Shown here piece by piece: positions 60,700-64,000 of a DNA stretch of 64,000 nucleotides (its first letter is position 1; each line of letters starts with the position of its first letter). This stretch comes from Desulfovermiculus sp041686195 (GTDB lineage Bacteria > Desulfobacterota > Desulfovibrionia > Desulfovibrionales > Desulfothermaceae), in contig JAWLEI010000002.1 in the NCBI GenBank assembly GCA_041686195.1, forward strand, positions 1 to 64,000. The letters run 5' to 3'. The position numbers and the translations under genes were made by a program. The notes under the pieces are model-generated. The model made no database searches and was not told where the DNA came from. It was given only the letters and a program-made list of their open reading frames with translations.

Positions 60700-61203
60700 A
60701 TGCAAGACAAAGACATTCTCCGGGTCAGAGACAAATGGAGCGGCAAAGTGAAATATGTCACTCCATTACTCAAGGGTTTGCAGTATACCTTTACAAACCT
60801 GCTGTCCAAACATAAAACATTTCAATATCCGGAGCAAAAACGGCCGGTTAGCCAAAGATGGAGGGGACTGCACCGCCTGGAGCGGGATAGCCAGGGACAG
60901 CTTCTCTGCGTAGCCTGCGGGTTGTGCGCCGCTGTCTGCCCGGCCCAGTGCATTCAGGTGGTCCCTTATGAGCCGGAAAACGGGGAACGCTATCCCGAAG
61001 ATTTCAAAATTGATGAATTGCGCTGCATCTTTTGCGGCTTCTGCCAGGAAGTCTGCCCCAGGAGAGCAATCACCTTGAGCCAGGTGTATGATTACGTTGA
61101 TTATCATCGGGATGATTTCCAGTTTTCCTTTGCCAAACTGGATAAACCTGAACAGCTCAGTTTCCACTATCAACGCAGCCTGCTGCAAAAGATTCTGGGC
61201 TAA
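60700..61203 (+). CDS. nuoI: NADH-quinone oxidoreductase subunit I
   Basis: 167 residues. 2x[4Fe-4S] ferredoxin: CVACGLCAAVCPAQC and CIFCGFCQEVCPRRA. N-terminal amphipathic helix for membrane contact. It carries clusters N6a/N6b between NuoG and NuoB. Confidence 0.97.
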   Translation: MQDKDILRVRDKWSGKVKYVTPLLKGLQYTFTNLLSKHKTFQYPEQKRPVSQRWRGLHRLERDSQGQLLCVACGLCAAVCPAQCIQVVPYEPENGERYPEDFKIDELRCIFCGFCQEVCPRRAITLSQVYDYVDYHRDDFQFSFAKLDKPEQLSFHYQRSLLQKILG

Positions 61204-61260
61204 CTCACCGGCAAAAACTGCTGTTTGGTCTGTTATGTGTATGTGAAGGAGTTTTAAGCC

Positions 61261-61773
61261 ATGGCTGAACTGACCATACTTTCTTTTTTCGTTATCTTAT
61301 CCATCTTGTCCGCACTGCTGGTGGTGTGCACTAAAAACATCGTCCACAGTGCCTTGTGGATGATTGTTTCCAGTCTGGCCCTGGCCGCCTTGTTTCTTCT
61401 CCTGCACATGCAGTTTCTGGCCGTGCTGCAGGTCATCGTCTACGCCGGGGCCATTATGATGTTTATTCTCTATGCCATTATGATGCTCAATCTGCGCATG
61501 AGCTATGGCCCCTATCAGCTCTGGAATCTCAAGAGCCTGGGCTTGGCCATCCTGATTGTTTTCATGGGCGGCATGCTCGGACTGGCTGAACTCATGCCTG
61601 AAACCTCCCCTATAAGCGGTCCGTTTACCGTGCAGGCCATGCAGGAAGTTGGCGAGGTTGGCATTTTGGCCACCCGGATATTCTCAGATTACATTATAGC
61701 CTTCGAACTTGTTGCTGTATTGCTTACCGCCGGGGTGGTTGGAGCCTTGGCTTTGGCCAAGAAAGATCGTTAA
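61261..61773 (+). CDS. nuoJ: NADH-quinone oxidoreductase subunit J
   Basis: 170 residues, five TMs. 'AVLQVIVYAGAIMMFILYAIMML' is the conserved TM3 region with its pi-bulge. ATG preceded by AAGGAG. 12 bp before nuoK. Confidence 0.96.
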   Translation: MAELTILSFFVILSILSALLVVCTKNIVHSALWMIVSSLALAALFLLLHMQFLAVLQVIVYAGAIMMFILYAIMMLNLRMSYGPYQLWNLKSLGLAILIVFMGGMLGLAELMPETSPISGPFTVQAMQEVGEVGILATRIFSDYIIAFELVAVLLTAGVVGALALAKKDR

Positions 61774-61785
61774 GGAGTCGCCTGT

Positions 61786-62088
61786 ATGGAATATCAAAGT
61801 GTGTTCCTCGGCCTGGGACTGGCCCTCTTCCTCATCGGTACGGCTGGAGCCTTAGTTCGCAGAACGGCCATCATTGTGTTCTTAAGCATTGAGATCATGC
61901 TCGGTGGCGTCAATCTCGTTTTTCTGACCTTTGCCCGCAGCACTCAGAGTGCCGAGGGGGCCTTTATGGTCATGTGCATCATGGCCGTGGCCGCTGTGGA
62001 GGCAGCCGTTGGCCTGGCTATCTTCTTTCGCATGTACCAAAAGACCGGTTCCATTGATGTGGAGCGGTTCAACCTGCTCAAATGGTAA
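61786..62088 (+). CDS. nuoK: NADH-quinone oxidoreductase subunit K
   Basis: 100 residues, three TMs, with the buried Glu residues in FLSIEIMLGGVNLVF and 'AVAAVEAAVGLAIFF'. Proton-channel subunit. Confidence 0.97.
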   Translation: MEYQSVFLGLGLALFLIGTAGALVRRTAIIVFLSIEIMLGGVNLVFLTFARSTQSAEGAFMVMCIMAVAAVEAAVGLAIFFRMYQKTGSIDVERFNLLKW

Positions 62089-62103
62089 GTCGAGGAGAGT
62101 GGC

Positions 62104-64000
<1,897 letters not shown>

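Overview
The window looks like part of a draft-assembly scaffold (there is a run of exactly 100 N at 8890-8989) from a sulfate-reducing Desulfobacterota bacterium, most likely of the Desulfovibrionales type. The evidence is the housekeeping order rho / carD-like / pth / rplY (Ctc) / prs / tRNA-Gln / ispE, dapL-type lysine synthesis, formate dehydrogenase and complex I modules built from molybdopterin and Fe-S subunits, paired PhnD-like sensor and histidine kinase genes, and a candidate selenoprotein. The genus cannot be fixed from sequence alone.

Left part (0-7.5 kb): a VCBS/FG-GAP exported protein; a small lipoprotein with a heavy-metal-associated fold whose reading frame is crossed by one UGA followed by a SECIS-like hairpin (probable selenoprotein); a toxin-antitoxin island with two MNT/HEPN pairs and the remnant of a third HepT; a membrane-anchored coiled-coil protein with heptad DNA repeats; and an intact-looking IS200/IS605 element (tnpA, tnpB). 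7.5-12.3 kb (minus strand) is a three-gene sensory operon: tandem-domain PhnD-like binding protein, membrane histidine kinase (C-terminus lost in the gap) and a sigma54-type response regulator. 13.3-18.3 kb is a plus-strand operon behind a textbook sigma54 promoter with an upstream palindrome: TauE/SafE exporter, a small membrane protein, and a fusion of a TorD-like chaperone to a molybdopterin oxidoreductase. 18.3-25.5 kb holds a phospho-signalling set (receiver protein, PEP-synthase-like phosphotransferase, dual-specificity phosphatase/YkgJ fusion) divergent from a second PhnD-like lipoprotein and histidine kinase.

Middle (25.9-41.3 kb, minus strand): a persulfide/CoA-disulfide reductase with rhodanese domain, asnS, dapL, yajC-secD-secF, a BepA-like metalloprotease with rho, a CarD-like regulator, pth, rplY, prs and tRNA-Gln. 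A plus-strand soluble NAD-linked formate dehydrogenase (fdhA-nuoE-nuoF, 41.7-46.8 kb) sits between tRNA-Gln/prs and ispE. degP, a small unknown protein, hypC and a HAD hydrolase follow on the minus strand.

Right end (52.2-64 kb, plus strand): a complex I operon nuoA-B-C-D-[fusion]-G-H-I-J-K-L that runs off the window. It lacks nuoE and a normal nuoF. In their place is a NuoF N3-cluster domain fused to a GltD-like flavoprotein, and its G subunit is a formate-dehydrogenase-type paralogue of the FdhA upstream that keeps the Cys-His pair but has His in place of the expected active-site Arg.

Intergenic DNA is crowded with dispersed palindromic repeats of several families: a 15-bp CTCGT/ACGAG palindrome, a ~90-bp bidirectional-terminator-like element, GGCACTCACT-armed hairpins with divergent middles, and GC-rich hairpins. 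Two genes, hypC and the HAD hydrolase, end inside such repeats.
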